From Aliivibrio sp. S3MY1 (GTDB taxonomy: Bacteria; Pseudomonadota; Gammaproteobacteria; Enterobacterales; Vibrionaceae), in the NCBI RefSeq assembly GCF_028765575.1, contig NZ_JARACO010000008.1, positions 80,196-144,195 of the forward strand: a stretch of 64,000 nt of DNA, read 5' to 3'. Below are positions 46,039 to 55,082 of the stretch, piece by piece. How positions within the stretch are numbered: position 1 is the stretch's first letter; every line of letters begins with the position of its first letter. The translations under genes and the position numbers were made by a program. Below the pieces are notes generated by a model. It made no database searches, had not been told where the DNA came from, and saw nothing but the letters and a program-made list of their open reading frames with translations.

Positions 46039-46810
46039 TTACGTTCTTTGCATATTTGAAGGGAAGCGTGCAGAGCCAAATATTACGAATAACCTTTGTG
46101 TGAACCTTCTGCAAGATGAGGACAAGGTTATTCTTAGGGCATCCTATGGTTGTAATATCTATAAATTATATGCAGAGATTGAAAAAGATCCGTATTTAGA
46201 TACTTACGAACTACTGGTAGAAGAATTAATAAAGCGGCAAAAAGAAGAACAGCGTTTAGGTCGAGATTTACGAGAAGAAGAACTCGCTGTTTTAAATATT
46301 GATGATTCAAGTCTAATCAGTGATATTTATCTTATATTTGATTATGACGCCCATTGCAGTAATGCTAATGATAAGAAATTAGTTGAAATGCTAGATAAGT
46401 TTAACAATCCGCAAGAAGAAGGATTGTTAATTGTCAGTTACCCGATGGTTGAAGCAATAAGGCATCAAAGAAGTGTTGAATATAGAGAAGAACTATACGC
46501 ATTGAGTGAGTTTGGTAAATACAAAAATTGGACGAACAAGGATGCCGATCTAGATAAAAAATACCATAATTGGGGTGCATATGATTTTGATACTTGGAGA
46601 GAAATCGTCGCTCAACACCTTGCTCGCGCTAACCATTTAGTGACAAATGAGCTATCACTTCCTAAGACTCAAATTGAACAACAAGAGATTTTCATTCAAC
46701 AGCTTGATAAGCACATTCCTAATGGCAATATTGCGGTAATATCATCATTTCCATTAATGCTCTTTGATTATTATGGCCAAGCATTAATGTCGAAATTACG
46801 ATTTGTGTAG
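46031..46810 (+). CDS. RloB/TOPRIM-like partner of the ATPase
   Basis: A 259-residue protein. The ATG at 46031 has GGAG six bases ahead, so I prefer it to the TTG one codon earlier. Near the N-terminus CIFEGKRAEPN gives the EGxxxEP pattern of RloB-type proteins with Glu10. The segment YLIFDYDAH supplies Asp104 and Asp106, so a Glu plus DxD set fits a TOPRIM-like metal site. A second block, IVSYPMVEAIRH, is typical of DUF4435/RloB relatives. It would be a nuclease effector controlled by the ATPase; this is not demonstrated. Confidence 0.7.
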   Translation: MSSYVLCIFEGKRAEPNITNNLCVNLLQDEDKVILRASYGCNIYKLYAEIEKDPYLDTYELLVEELIKRQKEEQRLGRDLREEELAVLNIDDSSLISDIYLIFDYDAHCSNANDKKLVEMLDKFNNPQEEGLLIVSYPMVEAIRHQRSVEYREELYALSEFGKYKNWTNKDADLDKKYHNWGAYDFDTWREIVAQHLARANHLVTNELSLPKTQIEQQEIFIQQLDKHIPNGNIAVISSFPLMLFDYYGQALMSKLRFV

Positions 46811-46849
46811 AATCAGATTTATTAGTTGAAGTGATATTTTTAACCTCAC

Positions 46850-46881
46850 AAAAAAAGGGATCCAGCCTAAACCAGATCCCC
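46850..46881 (-). terminator. Terminator of secDF
   Basis: On the minus strand GGGGATC...GATCCC is followed by seven T. A diverged copy lies at about 44670-44700. Confidence 0.8.
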
Positions 46882-46888
46882 TCAACAT

Positions 46889-46912
46889 CAGCCGCATTCC
46901 CTGCGGCTTTTT
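46889..46912 (+). terminator. Terminator facing the ATPase/TOPRIM-like operon
   Basis: AGCCGC-ATTCCCT-GCGGCT followed by T5 on the plus strand. Copied at 44709-44733 in the left repeat. Confidence 0.7.
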
Positions 46913-46942
46913 ACTGTCTATTATCTAAACCTAAACCAATTC

Positions 46943-47842
46943 TTACGGCTCTTCAGAAATAGGCTTCGGCTTATAGTGATCCGAATTCAAACCAAAGTAC
47001 TCAGGTAAACTTGTACCCACCGAGATAGAAGACCAAGTACCTGTCACGATACCGATGAACATCGCAATCGCAAAGCCCTCTAGTGGACCGCCACCTAATA
47101 ACCATAAAGACCCAACCGTGATTAGGGTTGTGCCAGATGTCACCATAGTACGAGAGAACGTTGCCGCAACCGCTTGGTTATTGATCTCTTGGATAGATAA
47201 CTCAGGTTTGGCAATTAATAGCTCTCGAATTCTATCTGCAATGATGATCGAGTCATTTAACGAGTAACCTAAAATCGCCAAAATAGCGGCTAGGGTGGTT
47301 AAGTTAAACTCCATTTGAGTCGCAGCAAAGAAACCAAGTACAAACACGATATCGTGGGTTAGGGCAAACAGAGAGCCAGAAGCCAAACGCCATTCAAAGC
47401 GGTAACTTAAGTAGGCTAAGATAACCAAAACTGACACCAATAACGCCATGCCGCCTTGCTCAGTTAGCTCTTGGCCTACTTGTGGACCAACGATACTGGT
47501 GTTTAATACTTGAATATCTGAGTGCAGAGGAGCAAGTACCTCAGTCAGTGGTGGAAGCTCAACGCCTTTTGGTGGAATAGCATAACGCAATACCCAACGA
47601 CCCGGCTCACCAGAGGCAATAACCGCTACATCCTGCTTAAAGCTTGCATCCAATAACGGCGCAATTTCACTGCTGGTGATTTTGCTATCAATTTGAACTT
47701 CACTTACGATACCGCCAGTAAAATCCAAGCCCCAGTTAAGGCCTTTAGTTGCTATCATCGATAATGCAAAAATCATTAAACCGATAGAAACCACACTCGT
47801 CATGTGACGCCATTTTGTTGCATTTTTCATATTTATAAACAT
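46943..47842 (-). CDS. secF: SecF-type protein export subunit (second secDF set)
   Basis: A 299-residue inner-membrane protein that works with SecD to pull preproteins through the SecYEG channel using an ion gradient. Features are a first helix (VVSIGLMIFALSMIA), the conserved FTGG in GLDFTGGIVSEV, a periplasmic P4 domain, and a five-helix RND-like bundle with YSLNDSIIIADRIRE. Three bases follow secD. Lack of yajC nearby suggests this is the paralogue known as SecF2 in vibrios. Confidence 0.93.
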   Translation of the reverse strand: MFINMKNATKWRHMTSVVSIGLMIFALSMIATKGLNWGLDFTGGIVSEVQIDSKITSSEIAPLLDASFKQDVAVIASGEPGRWVLRYAIPPKGVELPPLTEVLAPLHSDIQVLNTSIVGPQVGQELTEQGGMALLVSVLVILAYLSYRFEWRLASGSLFALTHDIVFVLGFFAATQMEFNLTTLAAILAILGYSLNDSIIIADRIRELLIAKPELSIQEINNQAVAATFSRTMVTSGTTLITVGSLWLLGGGPLEGFAIAMFIGIVTGTWSSISVGTSLPEYFGLNSDHYKPKPISEEP

Positions 47843-47845
47843 AAC

Positions 47846-49669
47846 TTAAACCCTAACATCATGACGAGAATCACGACCCCAAACTAAATTGATAATGGCA
47901 CGTGACGCGAAGATGCCGGTGAACATACTGGTTAATAGACCTAAGCCCAGAGTTAATGCGAAGCCTTGGATAGGGCCGTTACCGATAGTGTATAGAACCA
48001 CCGCGGTGATCATTGTGGTGAAGTTGGCATCGAAAATCGTACCAAATGCACTACTAAAGCCTCTATCAATCGCTTGTGCTAATGTTCGACCTTCTTTCTG
48101 TTTATCTTTAATACGTTCAAAAATAAGTACGTTAGTATCAACCGCCATACCAACCGTCAGTACTAAACCTGCAATACCTGGAAGGGTAAGAACCGCCCCC
48201 GGAATAAGCGCAAGTAGACCAAACAGCATCACCATGTTGCCAACAAGGGCAATGTTAGCCACCCAACCTAAACGACGATACCAAAACGCCATAAACAGCA
48301 GAGTTAGACCAAGACCAAGACCTAAAGCAGCAAAACCATTTTGAATATTCTCAGCACCCAGTGTCGGGCCAATAGTACGCTCTTCAACGATAGTGACAGG
48401 CGCCGTTAATGAGCCTGCACGAAGCAGCAGAGCAAGCTCTTGAGATTCTTGAAGCGAGCCAGAGCCTGTGATTCTAAAGCGGCTACCAAGTTGACTTTGA
48501 ATTGTCGCCACACTGATGATTTTGTTACTTTGCGTGGTTTCACCTTTGCTGTTACGACCGTACTCGTTGTACGACGTTGCCATTGGTTTACCAACATTGT
48601 GACGAGAGAACTCAGACATGATTTTTCCGCCTGAACTATCAAGAACAATGTTTACTTCCGCCATGCCCATTTCGCCTAAGCTTGCACGGGCATCAACAAT
48701 ATGGTCACCACTTAGTACTGGTTTTCTACCTACACGTACAGGGCGGCCATTCTCATCAGGAACTTCCATTGTGCTGCCAGTGCCTTGTTCTTTTACTGCA
48801 TAGAAAGCAAGACTCGCGGTAGCACCGATAACATTTTTTGCAGCAGCAGGATCTTGAACACCCGGAAGCTCGATACGAATTCGGTTTTCACCTTGACGTT
48901 GAACTAAGGCTTCAGTGATACCTAGCTCTTCAATACGGCTACGCATGGTTTGTAAGTTTTGTTGAACGGTAAGGTTACGAACCGCAATTTTTTCTTCTTC
49001 TTTTAGTGTTAGCTTAAGATCAAAGCCGTCACCGTTTGAGATTTGCCAAGTAGGGTAGTTTTTATGGATAAACTCACGAGCAGCGTGGCTTGCTTCTTCA
49101 GATGGAAGGCGAACCACTAAGCTATCAGTGCCTTCTTTTTGCATACGAACAGAACGAATGCGCTCTTCACGTAACTCTTGTTTTAAAGAATCTGAAAGCT
49201 CATTACGTTGTGCTTGGAAAACTTGGTTTACATCAACATCGAGTAAGAATTGCACACCGCCACGTAAATCCAAACCAAGTTTGATTGGTTCAAATCCCAT
49301 GTTTTGTAACCAAGCAGGAGCTGCTGGCGCTAAAGATAACGCAATCGTTGTGCCTTTTTGGTCTTCGTCAATGACGCTACCAAGTACACTTTTTGCTTTT
49401 GCTTGCTGTGCTTCATCTTGCAAAATAACGATGGTTTTATCGCCTTTTTGTTCAATGCGTTTAACGGTTATTCCTTGGTCGGTTAACGTATTTTGTAATT
49501 GAACAATAGAAGGGATTTGTCCGTCTTTATTGGTGATTTGAACGGCAGCATCTTCACCATACCAAGTAGGGATAGCGCTTAATAATAAAATAATAAGGGT
49601 CGTAATAAGAACGATGTATTTCCATTTTGAATAATGGTTTAGTCGTTGTATCGGTTGTTTTCTTTGCAT
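47846..49669 (-). CDS. secD: SecD-type protein export subunit (second secDF set)
   Basis: A 607-residue partner of SecF. It has a first helix (VLITTLIILLLSAIPTW), DLRGGVQFLLDVD, a large periplasmic P1 head domain, and a C-terminal six-helix bundle with GMAVDTNVLIFERIKDK. A good GAGGTG ribosome binding site precedes the ATG. Vibrios often carry two SecDF sets that differ in Na+ or H+ coupling; this one, without queA-tgt-yajC upstream, is probably the second set. Confidence 0.94.
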   Translation of the reverse strand: MQRKQPIQRLNHYSKWKYIVLITTLIILLLSAIPTWYGEDAAVQITNKDGQIPSIVQLQNTLTDQGITVKRIEQKGDKTIVILQDEAQQAKAKSVLGSVIDEDQKGTTIALSLAPAAPAWLQNMGFEPIKLGLDLRGGVQFLLDVDVNQVFQAQRNELSDSLKQELREERIRSVRMQKEGTDSLVVRLPSEEASHAAREFIHKNYPTWQISNGDGFDLKLTLKEEEKIAVRNLTVQQNLQTMRSRIEELGITEALVQRQGENRIRIELPGVQDPAAAKNVIGATASLAFYAVKEQGTGSTMEVPDENGRPVRVGRKPVLSGDHIVDARASLGEMGMAEVNIVLDSSGGKIMSEFSRHNVGKPMATSYNEYGRNSKGETTQSNKIISVATIQSQLGSRFRITGSGSLQESQELALLLRAGSLTAPVTIVEERTIGPTLGAENIQNGFAALGLGLGLTLLFMAFWYRRLGWVANIALVGNMVMLFGLLALIPGAVLTLPGIAGLVLTVGMAVDTNVLIFERIKDKQKEGRTLAQAIDRGFSSAFGTIFDANFTTMITAVVLYTIGNGPIQGFALTLGLGLLTSMFTGIFASRAIINLVWGRDSRHDVRV

Positions 49670-49781
49670 AATAATTTCACCTCACATACGAAGTTGCGTA
49701 TGCGAAAAAGTCACAAATCTAGTTAGTTCGCAATAAACGAATAATAACTAAGTGATAAATCAATGGATTTTGAGTGTGAAA

Positions 49782-50288
49782 TTAAGAGTGTGGGTATAAC
49801 CGCTGGCTGTAGAGAAGGTTACTTTCCTTCCAAGCCGAAATTCGAGAAGTAGATGAATAGGTATTTAATGCCCAATTGACCGTTGGTTTTGGTTTTTCTT
49901 GATAACCAATGGTTAATTGTTCAGAGGGAATTGCTGGGATCTCTAACGCCAGTTCATAAACCGGAAAGACTTCTTCTGGCTCATGACGGGCCAAGTTCGT
50001 CATACGAGAAGCATAGGCGATGCCTAAATTTACATCGTGGCTTTGAGAAGCGCTTTTAGAATGTAATGTCGTCGAGTCTGTTTGAGCACTATCGATGTTG
50101 CAAGTAACAAAATCAATAGATTGGATATGAGAGTTATCAACGGAAATCGTTACTGGAACCGTAGAGTGTTGCTCAATCGTCAGCGCTACAAAGTAACTGT
50201 CGTCGTTTTGATGATATGCAGATGCTTGAGCAAGCGAACTTACCCCAAAGCAAAGACAAATTATCAAAAATCGAAGCAGTTGAACCAC
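49782..50288 (-). CDS. Predicted exported protein of unknown function
   Basis: A 168-residue protein with a clear signal peptide (LLRFLIICLCFGVSS, cleavage near QASA), then a beta-rich domain (SYFVALTIEQHSTVPVTISV) with no known motif. It has a GTG start with GGA eight bases before. It faces the same way as secDF but follows a 100-base gap. I do not recognise the family. Confidence 0.6.
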   Translation of the reverse strand: MVQLLRFLIICLCFGVSSLAQASAYHQNDDSYFVALTIEQHSTVPVTISVDNSHIQSIDFVTCNIDSAQTDSTTLHSKSASQSHDVNLGIAYASRMTNLARHEPEEVFPVYELALEIPAIPSEQLTIGYQEKPKPTVNWALNTYSSTSRISAWKESNLLYSQRLYPHS

Positions 50289-50396
50289 GAAAAATCCAAT
50301 GATGATGTTAATAGACTATCGCATCGTATTCGATGAATTACCTTACTGGCAAGCTAAATTAATAAATTGAGAAAAATTGATGTAATTTTAGTGAAA

Positions 50397-51311
50397 TCAT
50401 TTGGCCTTCTTTCTTTCTGCTGCCGTTAATTCAAATCGTTCAAGTACGTGATCAATAAAAACACGTAAGCGTTTTGGTATCAGTTTATTTTGTGGAAACA
50501 CCAAGCTAATCGCCGCTTTTGGCAAATCCCAATCAGGAAGAATTTGCACCAATTCGCCACTTTTTATGTGCTCTCGACATAAGAACTCAGGCAAAGAAGC
50601 GATGCCTAAACCACTTAAACAAGCAGATTTACACGCCGTAATGGTATTCACTTTCAAGCGATAAGGCAGATTAACGCGAATGGCTTTATCGACTTGATTA
50701 AAATAAATATTAGGGACTTTAACGGCGTTAACGACTTTGATCTGATGATGAGGCGAATCAAGATCCTCTGGGGAGGTAATTTCGCCATATGTAGTTAAAT
50801 ACTCAGGGCTTGCCACAATAATGCGCTCAGAAAAATCGATGGTTCGTGCAACTAACGAAGAGTCATTGATTTCACCGATTTGAACATAGAGATCAATGCC
50901 ATCGCCAATAATATCAACTTCTCGATTGGTCATTTCAACATTAATTGAGACTTCAGGGTAGCGTTTAAGAAAGCTGTTGATGTAATCAGACATAACGTTG
51001 TGGCCGATCTCTACGGGCATGGCCAAATTAAGGTGTCCACGAATTAAGCTTTGATTTGCGGTCAGCTCTAATTCGGTTTGTTGCATGATATCAAGCACTT
51101 TGACGCTGGCTTGATAAAAAATCTCACCTTCTTGGGTTAAGCCTAATTTTCTGGTTGAGCGAGTGATCAGCTTCACGCCTAAATGCTCTTCAAGTTCAGC
51201 AAGTTTTCTACTTACGGTTGATTTTGTCATCCCAAGGTTAGTAGCGGCTTGAGTAAAACTTCCAGAATCAATGACTTGATTTAATATGGTGATGTTATTT
51301 AAATCCATCAT
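50397..51311 (-). CDS. LysR-family transcriptional regulator
   Basis: A 304-residue LTTR. The N-terminal winged HTH is SFTQAATNLGMTKSTVSRKL, followed by LGVKLITRSTRKLGLT and a periplasmic-binding-protein-like effector domain. Closest in style to the CrgA/DmlR group. Divergent from the EmrAB-type genes with about 110 bases between, so it very likely controls them. Confidence 0.88.
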   Translation of the reverse strand: MMDLNNITILNQVIDSGSFTQAATNLGMTKSTVSRKLAELEEHLGVKLITRSTRKLGLTQEGEIFYQASVKVLDIMQQTELELTANQSLIRGHLNLAMPVEIGHNVMSDYINSFLKRYPEVSINVEMTNREVDIIGDGIDLYVQIGEINDSSLVARTIDFSERIIVASPEYLTTYGEITSPEDLDSPHHQIKVVNAVKVPNIYFNQVDKAIRVNLPYRLKVNTITACKSACLSGLGIASLPEFLCREHIKSGELVQILPDWDLPKAAISLVFPQNKLIPKRLRVFIDHVLERFELTAAERKKAK

Positions 51312-51423
51312 TAGGTCGTTCCTTATTGATTGGTAAGATTAATGCAACAGTGTTTCCTTTTTTTCCTATCTAATCAATAAATCATTTTCGTTTTATACTG
51401 TCGTTCTCTTATTTATTACATTC

Positions 51424-52512
51424 ATGTTTATTGCAAACGTGAATGGCTTCATTTTCAAGTGGGTACGCGCAGTGGCAGAACAACAGAAGAAAAAAAATAA
51501 AGCACCTTTGATTGCGACAATCGTTATTATTTTATGTGGCCTTGCCGGTGGTGGTTATTGGTATGGTTATGGTCAATATTTCCAATCAACTGACAATGCG
51601 TATCTGCAAGGTGACATCACAACGATCAGCCCTAAAGTCGGTGGTTATATTGCTAAGACATTGGTTGAAGATAACCAAGTGGTAAAAGCAGGCGATTTAT
51701 TGGCAACCATAGACAGTCGTGATTTTGAAGCTGAAAAAGAGAAAGCAGAAGCCAATGTATTAGTCAGTGAAGCGGCGATTAAAAATTTAGCGGCAGAGCG
51801 TAAGCTACAAGACATCCGTATTCGTCAGGCGGCGAGTGAGATTGAATCAGCCAATGCTGAACATGAGCGTGCTCAACAACAAGTTAAACGTACTAAAGCG
51901 TTAATCAAAAAGAGTTATTCGTCACAAGATGAGTTAGATAATAACGTTTCCCACCTTAAAGTGTCATTGGCAAATGTGGATGCGGCAAAGGCTAATTATC
52001 AAGCATCAAAAGAGCAAATCAATGTGATTGAAAGCGAGATTGCTCAAGCGGAGGCTGGATTAGCTCAAGCAAAAGCGGCGTTAGAACAGACTGAAATTAA
52101 TCTCTCTTATACCAATATTTATGCGCCGATTGATGGGGTGGTTGGTAAACGTAGTTTGCGCAGCGGCTTATTGGTTCAAGCAGGTATGCCTTTACTTAGT
52201 CTAGTTCCAACTACAGAAGTATGGATTGAAGCGAACTTTAAAGAAACACAGCTTGGTGATATTCATAAAGGCCAAAAAGTATTTGTTGATTTAGATGCGT
52301 ATCCAGACCTACACCTAAAAGGGATTGTAGATAGTTTTTCTCCTGCAACGGGCGCTAAATTTGCGTTACTGCCACCAGAGAATGCGACGGGTAACTTCAC
52401 TAAAATTGTGCAGCGTGTGCCGGTTAAAATCAGTATTTTAAATGCGGACTTATTAGAAGGTAAGTTGATCCCAGGTCTTTCAGTGGTTGCTACGGTTGAT
52501 ACTCGAGGTTAG
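51424..52512 (+). CDS. EmrA/HlyD-type membrane fusion protein
   Basis: A periplasmic adaptor of a tripartite drug exporter: one N-terminal membrane helix (LIATIVIILCGLAGGGYWYGY), barrel-sandwich ends (QGDITTISPKVGGYI and YTNIYAPIDGVVGKRSLRSG), and a long coiled coil between. The annotated ATG at 51424 lacks a ribosome binding site; a GTG at 51472 (giving VAEQQKKK) would give a more typical N-terminus and room for the promoter. Two bases separate it from the MFS gene. Confidence 0.85.
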   Translation: MFIANVNGFIFKWVRAVAEQQKKKNKAPLIATIVIILCGLAGGGYWYGYGQYFQSTDNAYLQGDITTISPKVGGYIAKTLVEDNQVVKAGDLLATIDSRDFEAEKEKAEANVLVSEAAIKNLAAERKLQDIRIRQAASEIESANAEHERAQQQVKRTKALIKKSYSSQDELDNNVSHLKVSLANVDAAKANYQASKEQINVIESEIAQAEAGLAQAKAALEQTEINLSYTNIYAPIDGVVGKRSLRSGLLVQAGMPLLSLVPTTEVWIEANFKETQLGDIHKGQKVFVDLDAYPDLHLKGIVDSFSPATGAKFALLPPENATGNFTKIVQRVPVKISILNADLLEGKLIPGLSVVATVDTRG

Positions 52513-52514
52513 TC

Positions 52515-54119
52515 ATGACTCAAGAATTAACGGTGACAAATCAAAATGAATCTGCCGATGTACCAATAGAATCAGAAATACCAAGACGCCATTGGATAGC
52601 GCTATTTGGCGGTTTGCTTGGTGCGTTTATGGCGATTTTGGATATTCAGATCACCAACTCGTCTCTAAAAGACATTCAAGGTGCGTTATCGGCAACCATG
52701 GATGAGAGTTCGTGGATCTCTACCTCTTATCTTGTGGCTGAAATGATAGCAATTCCACTGAGTGGCTGGCTGTCTGTTGCCATTGGTAAACGTCGTTATT
52801 TAACCTGGACCACCATCATTTTTGCAATGGCCTCTGTGCTGTGCTCTATGTCTTGGAACATGGGCTCAATGATTGTCTTTCGTGCTATTCAGGGCTTTAG
52901 TGGTGGGGCGTTAATTCCACTGGCTTTCTCTTTGGTTGTACAGTTATTACCGTTAAATAAACGTGCAGTTGGGATGGCGTTATTTGGGGTGACTGCGACG
53001 TTTGCGCCATCAATTGGTCCTACATTAGGTGGTTGGTTAACGGAAAACTTTTCGTGGCACTATATTTTCTATATCAATATACCACCAGCCATTGCGCTTA
53101 TCTGTATGGTCAATTATGGCCTTGATGATGAACCGTTAAAATTAGACAGTTTATTAAAAGCCGATTGGTTTGGTATTACCACTATGGCGATTGGCCTTGG
53201 TTGCTTAGAAGTGGTACTAGAAGAGGGGAACCGTGAAGAGTGGTTTAGCTCTAGCTTTATTGTGACGTTATCGATTATATCAGCCATCAGTCTTATCTAT
53301 TTTGTGATTAATGAGCTACAGCATAAGAACCCCTTGGTGAATTTGCGGCTACTGAAACAAAGTCAGTTTGCAATGTCATGCATGGCCTATTTGATCTTAG
53401 GAATGGCGCTATTGGGATCTATCTACGTACTGCCAATGTATATGATCCAAATTCAGGGGTATAACGCGCTAGAAATTGGTGAAGTGTTAATGTGGATGGG
53501 GTTTCCTCAGCTGTTAATTTTCCCATTAGTACCGAAATTAACGCAGATCATTAAAGCGAAATATTTGGTGTTCTTTGGCTTCTCAATGTTCGGTATTAGC
53601 TGTTTTGTAAATACGCACATGAGCTATAACTTTGGTGGTGATCAGCTGATTTTCTCTATGTTATTACGTGCGATTGGCAGTCCATTTATTATGGTGCCTT
53701 TATCACTGGTAGCGATGGAAGAGATCCAAAAACATCAAGTGGCAGATGCCTCAACCATTACCAATGTATTACGTAATTTAGGTGGCGCATTCAGTATTGC
53801 GATTATCGCGACCATGCTGGATAACAAAACCCGTGAACACTTAGGGCATATTAAAGAGACATTAACCAGCGTCAGTACGGATGGTTGGTATCAACTGCAA
53901 CAAAGCGCAGCAATGTTTGTCTCAAAGGGGAGCGATCCTGCAACCGCAATGTTGCAAGCTAAAGCCTCATTAACCATGACCATGCAGCGAGATGCGGCCA
54001 TTATGGCGTACAACGATGTTTTCTTAATGATGACGTTCTTCTTAGGTTTTGCTGCTTTTATGATGTTTTTTGTTAAATCGAATTCGAATCCGGGCTCAAT
54101 GGAAGGTGGAGCGCATTAA
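52515..54119 (+). CDS. EmrB/QacA-type MFS drug transporter (DHA2, 14 helices)
   Basis: A 534-residue inner-membrane antiporter. Motif DIQITNSSLKDIQGAL near the start and RAIQGFSGGALIPLAFSLVV (antiporter motif C region) are typical. It extrudes hydrophobic compounds with the adaptor upstream and a TolC-type channel elsewhere. No terminator is obvious after it. Confidence 0.9.
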   Translation: MTQELTVTNQNESADVPIESEIPRRHWIALFGGLLGAFMAILDIQITNSSLKDIQGALSATMDESSWISTSYLVAEMIAIPLSGWLSVAIGKRRYLTWTTIIFAMASVLCSMSWNMGSMIVFRAIQGFSGGALIPLAFSLVVQLLPLNKRAVGMALFGVTATFAPSIGPTLGGWLTENFSWHYIFYINIPPAIALICMVNYGLDDEPLKLDSLLKADWFGITTMAIGLGCLEVVLEEGNREEWFSSSFIVTLSIISAISLIYFVINELQHKNPLVNLRLLKQSQFAMSCMAYLILGMALLGSIYVLPMYMIQIQGYNALEIGEVLMWMGFPQLLIFPLVPKLTQIIKAKYLVFFGFSMFGISCFVNTHMSYNFGGDQLIFSMLLRAIGSPFIMVPLSLVAMEEIQKHQVADASTITNVLRNLGGAFSIAIIATMLDNKTREHLGHIKETLTSVSTDGWYQLQQSAAMFVSKGSDPATAMLQAKASLTMTMQRDAAIMAYNDVFLMMTFFLGFAAFMMFFVKSNSNPGSMEGGAH

Positions 54120-54188
54120 TTTTTTATGTGTACTCGCATCTTTAAGTGGTTTGGGTATAATGCGGCAGAATATTGAAATGAGGTTCTC

Positions 54189-54890
54189 ATGCGTTTAGAT
54201 AAATTTTTGTGCGAAACAACAGGTGCCACTCGTAAAGAAGCAACTCGTATTATTAAAAGTGGTACGGTTACCGTTGATGGTGTGAAAACAAAAGTTACTT
54301 CAGTAAAAGTAACTGATGATTCAACCGTTGAGTGGGATGGTCGTGAACTTAAATTCCATGGTCCTCGTTATATTATGCTATTTAAGCCAGATGGCTACGT
54401 GTGTTCTCATGAAGACAATACGCACCCATCGGCATTAACCTTGTTAGATGAAGTTAACCTTGAGAAACTGCATTTTGCAGGTCGCCTTGATGTTGATACC
54501 ACAGGTTTAGTGTTAATTACTGATGACGGTCAATGGTCACATAAGATCACATCACCAAAACGTAAGTGTCCAAAAACGTACCGAGTGTGGCTAGCTGAAT
54601 CTATTGGTGCTGATTACGCTGAGAAATTAGCGGAAGGTATCCAACTGAAAAGTGAAGATGGCTTAACTATGCCGGCGGTAATGGAAATTGTGGATGCAGA
54701 CGAAAACGAACTTCTACTAACGATTCAAGAAGGTAAATACCACCAAGTGAAACGTATGTTCGCGGCACTTGGCAATAAAGTTGATGGTTTACACCGTTCT
54801 CAAATTGGTAGCTTAGGTTTAGATTACTCATTAGAGCCTGGTGAATATCGTTACCTTACTGAAGAAGAAGTTGAAGCGGTATTCGCATAG
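54189..54890 (+). CDS. rsuA: 16S rRNA pseudouridine-516 synthase
   Basis: A 233-residue RsuA-type enzyme: N-terminal S4 RNA-binding domain (MRLDKFLCETTGATRKEATR) and a catalytic domain with GRLDVDTTGLVLITDDG (catalytic Asp101). The C-terminal block is EGKYHQVKRMFAALGNKV. Followed by bcr as in E. coli. GAGG lies six bases before the ATG. Confidence 0.95.
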   Translation: MRLDKFLCETTGATRKEATRIIKSGTVTVDGVKTKVTSVKVTDDSTVEWDGRELKFHGPRYIMLFKPDGYVCSHEDNTHPSALTLLDEVNLEKLHFAGRLDVDTTGLVLITDDGQWSHKITSPKRKCPKTYRVWLAESIGADYAEKLAEGIQLKSEDGLTMPAVMEIVDADENELLLTIQEGKYHQVKRMFAALGNKVDGLHRSQIGSLGLDYSLEPGEYRYLTEEEVEAVFA

Positions 54891-54910
54891 CTTCTAATCG
54901 CTTTATAAAG

Positions 54911-54944
54911 AAAAACGGTATGATTTCGGTCATGCCGTTTTTTT
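54911..54944 (+). terminator. Terminator of rsuA
   Basis: AACGGTATGA and TCATGCCGTT (one G-T pair) enclose TTTCGG and are followed by a T-run. Confidence 0.82.
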
Positions 54945-55082
54945 ATAATACCAACCTGCATAAATATTTGAGCATCCTTGCGTAAATTAATGCAAAGTTC
55001 TAAGAATTGCTAAGCGCACAAACGTTCATCGTGATAAAATTCTAACTCCTGTTGCTCTATCTTCTTTTTTGTAGGTTCAGTT

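Larger units (their letters stand above)
46850..47002 (-). repeat. Right copy of the secF-tail direct repeat (genuine secF end)
   Basis: Covers the last 19 or so codons of secF (from EYFGLNSDHY) and both hairpins. It aligns with 44669-44814 at most positions, with scattered substitutions and small indels. Confidence 0.85.

Noticed and set aside
54945..55082. Possible repeat or small RNA in the rsuA-bcr gap (ATACCAACCTGC and following)
   Set aside because: I found no second copy in the window and no terminator other than the rsuA one; ordinary leader sequence is sufficient.
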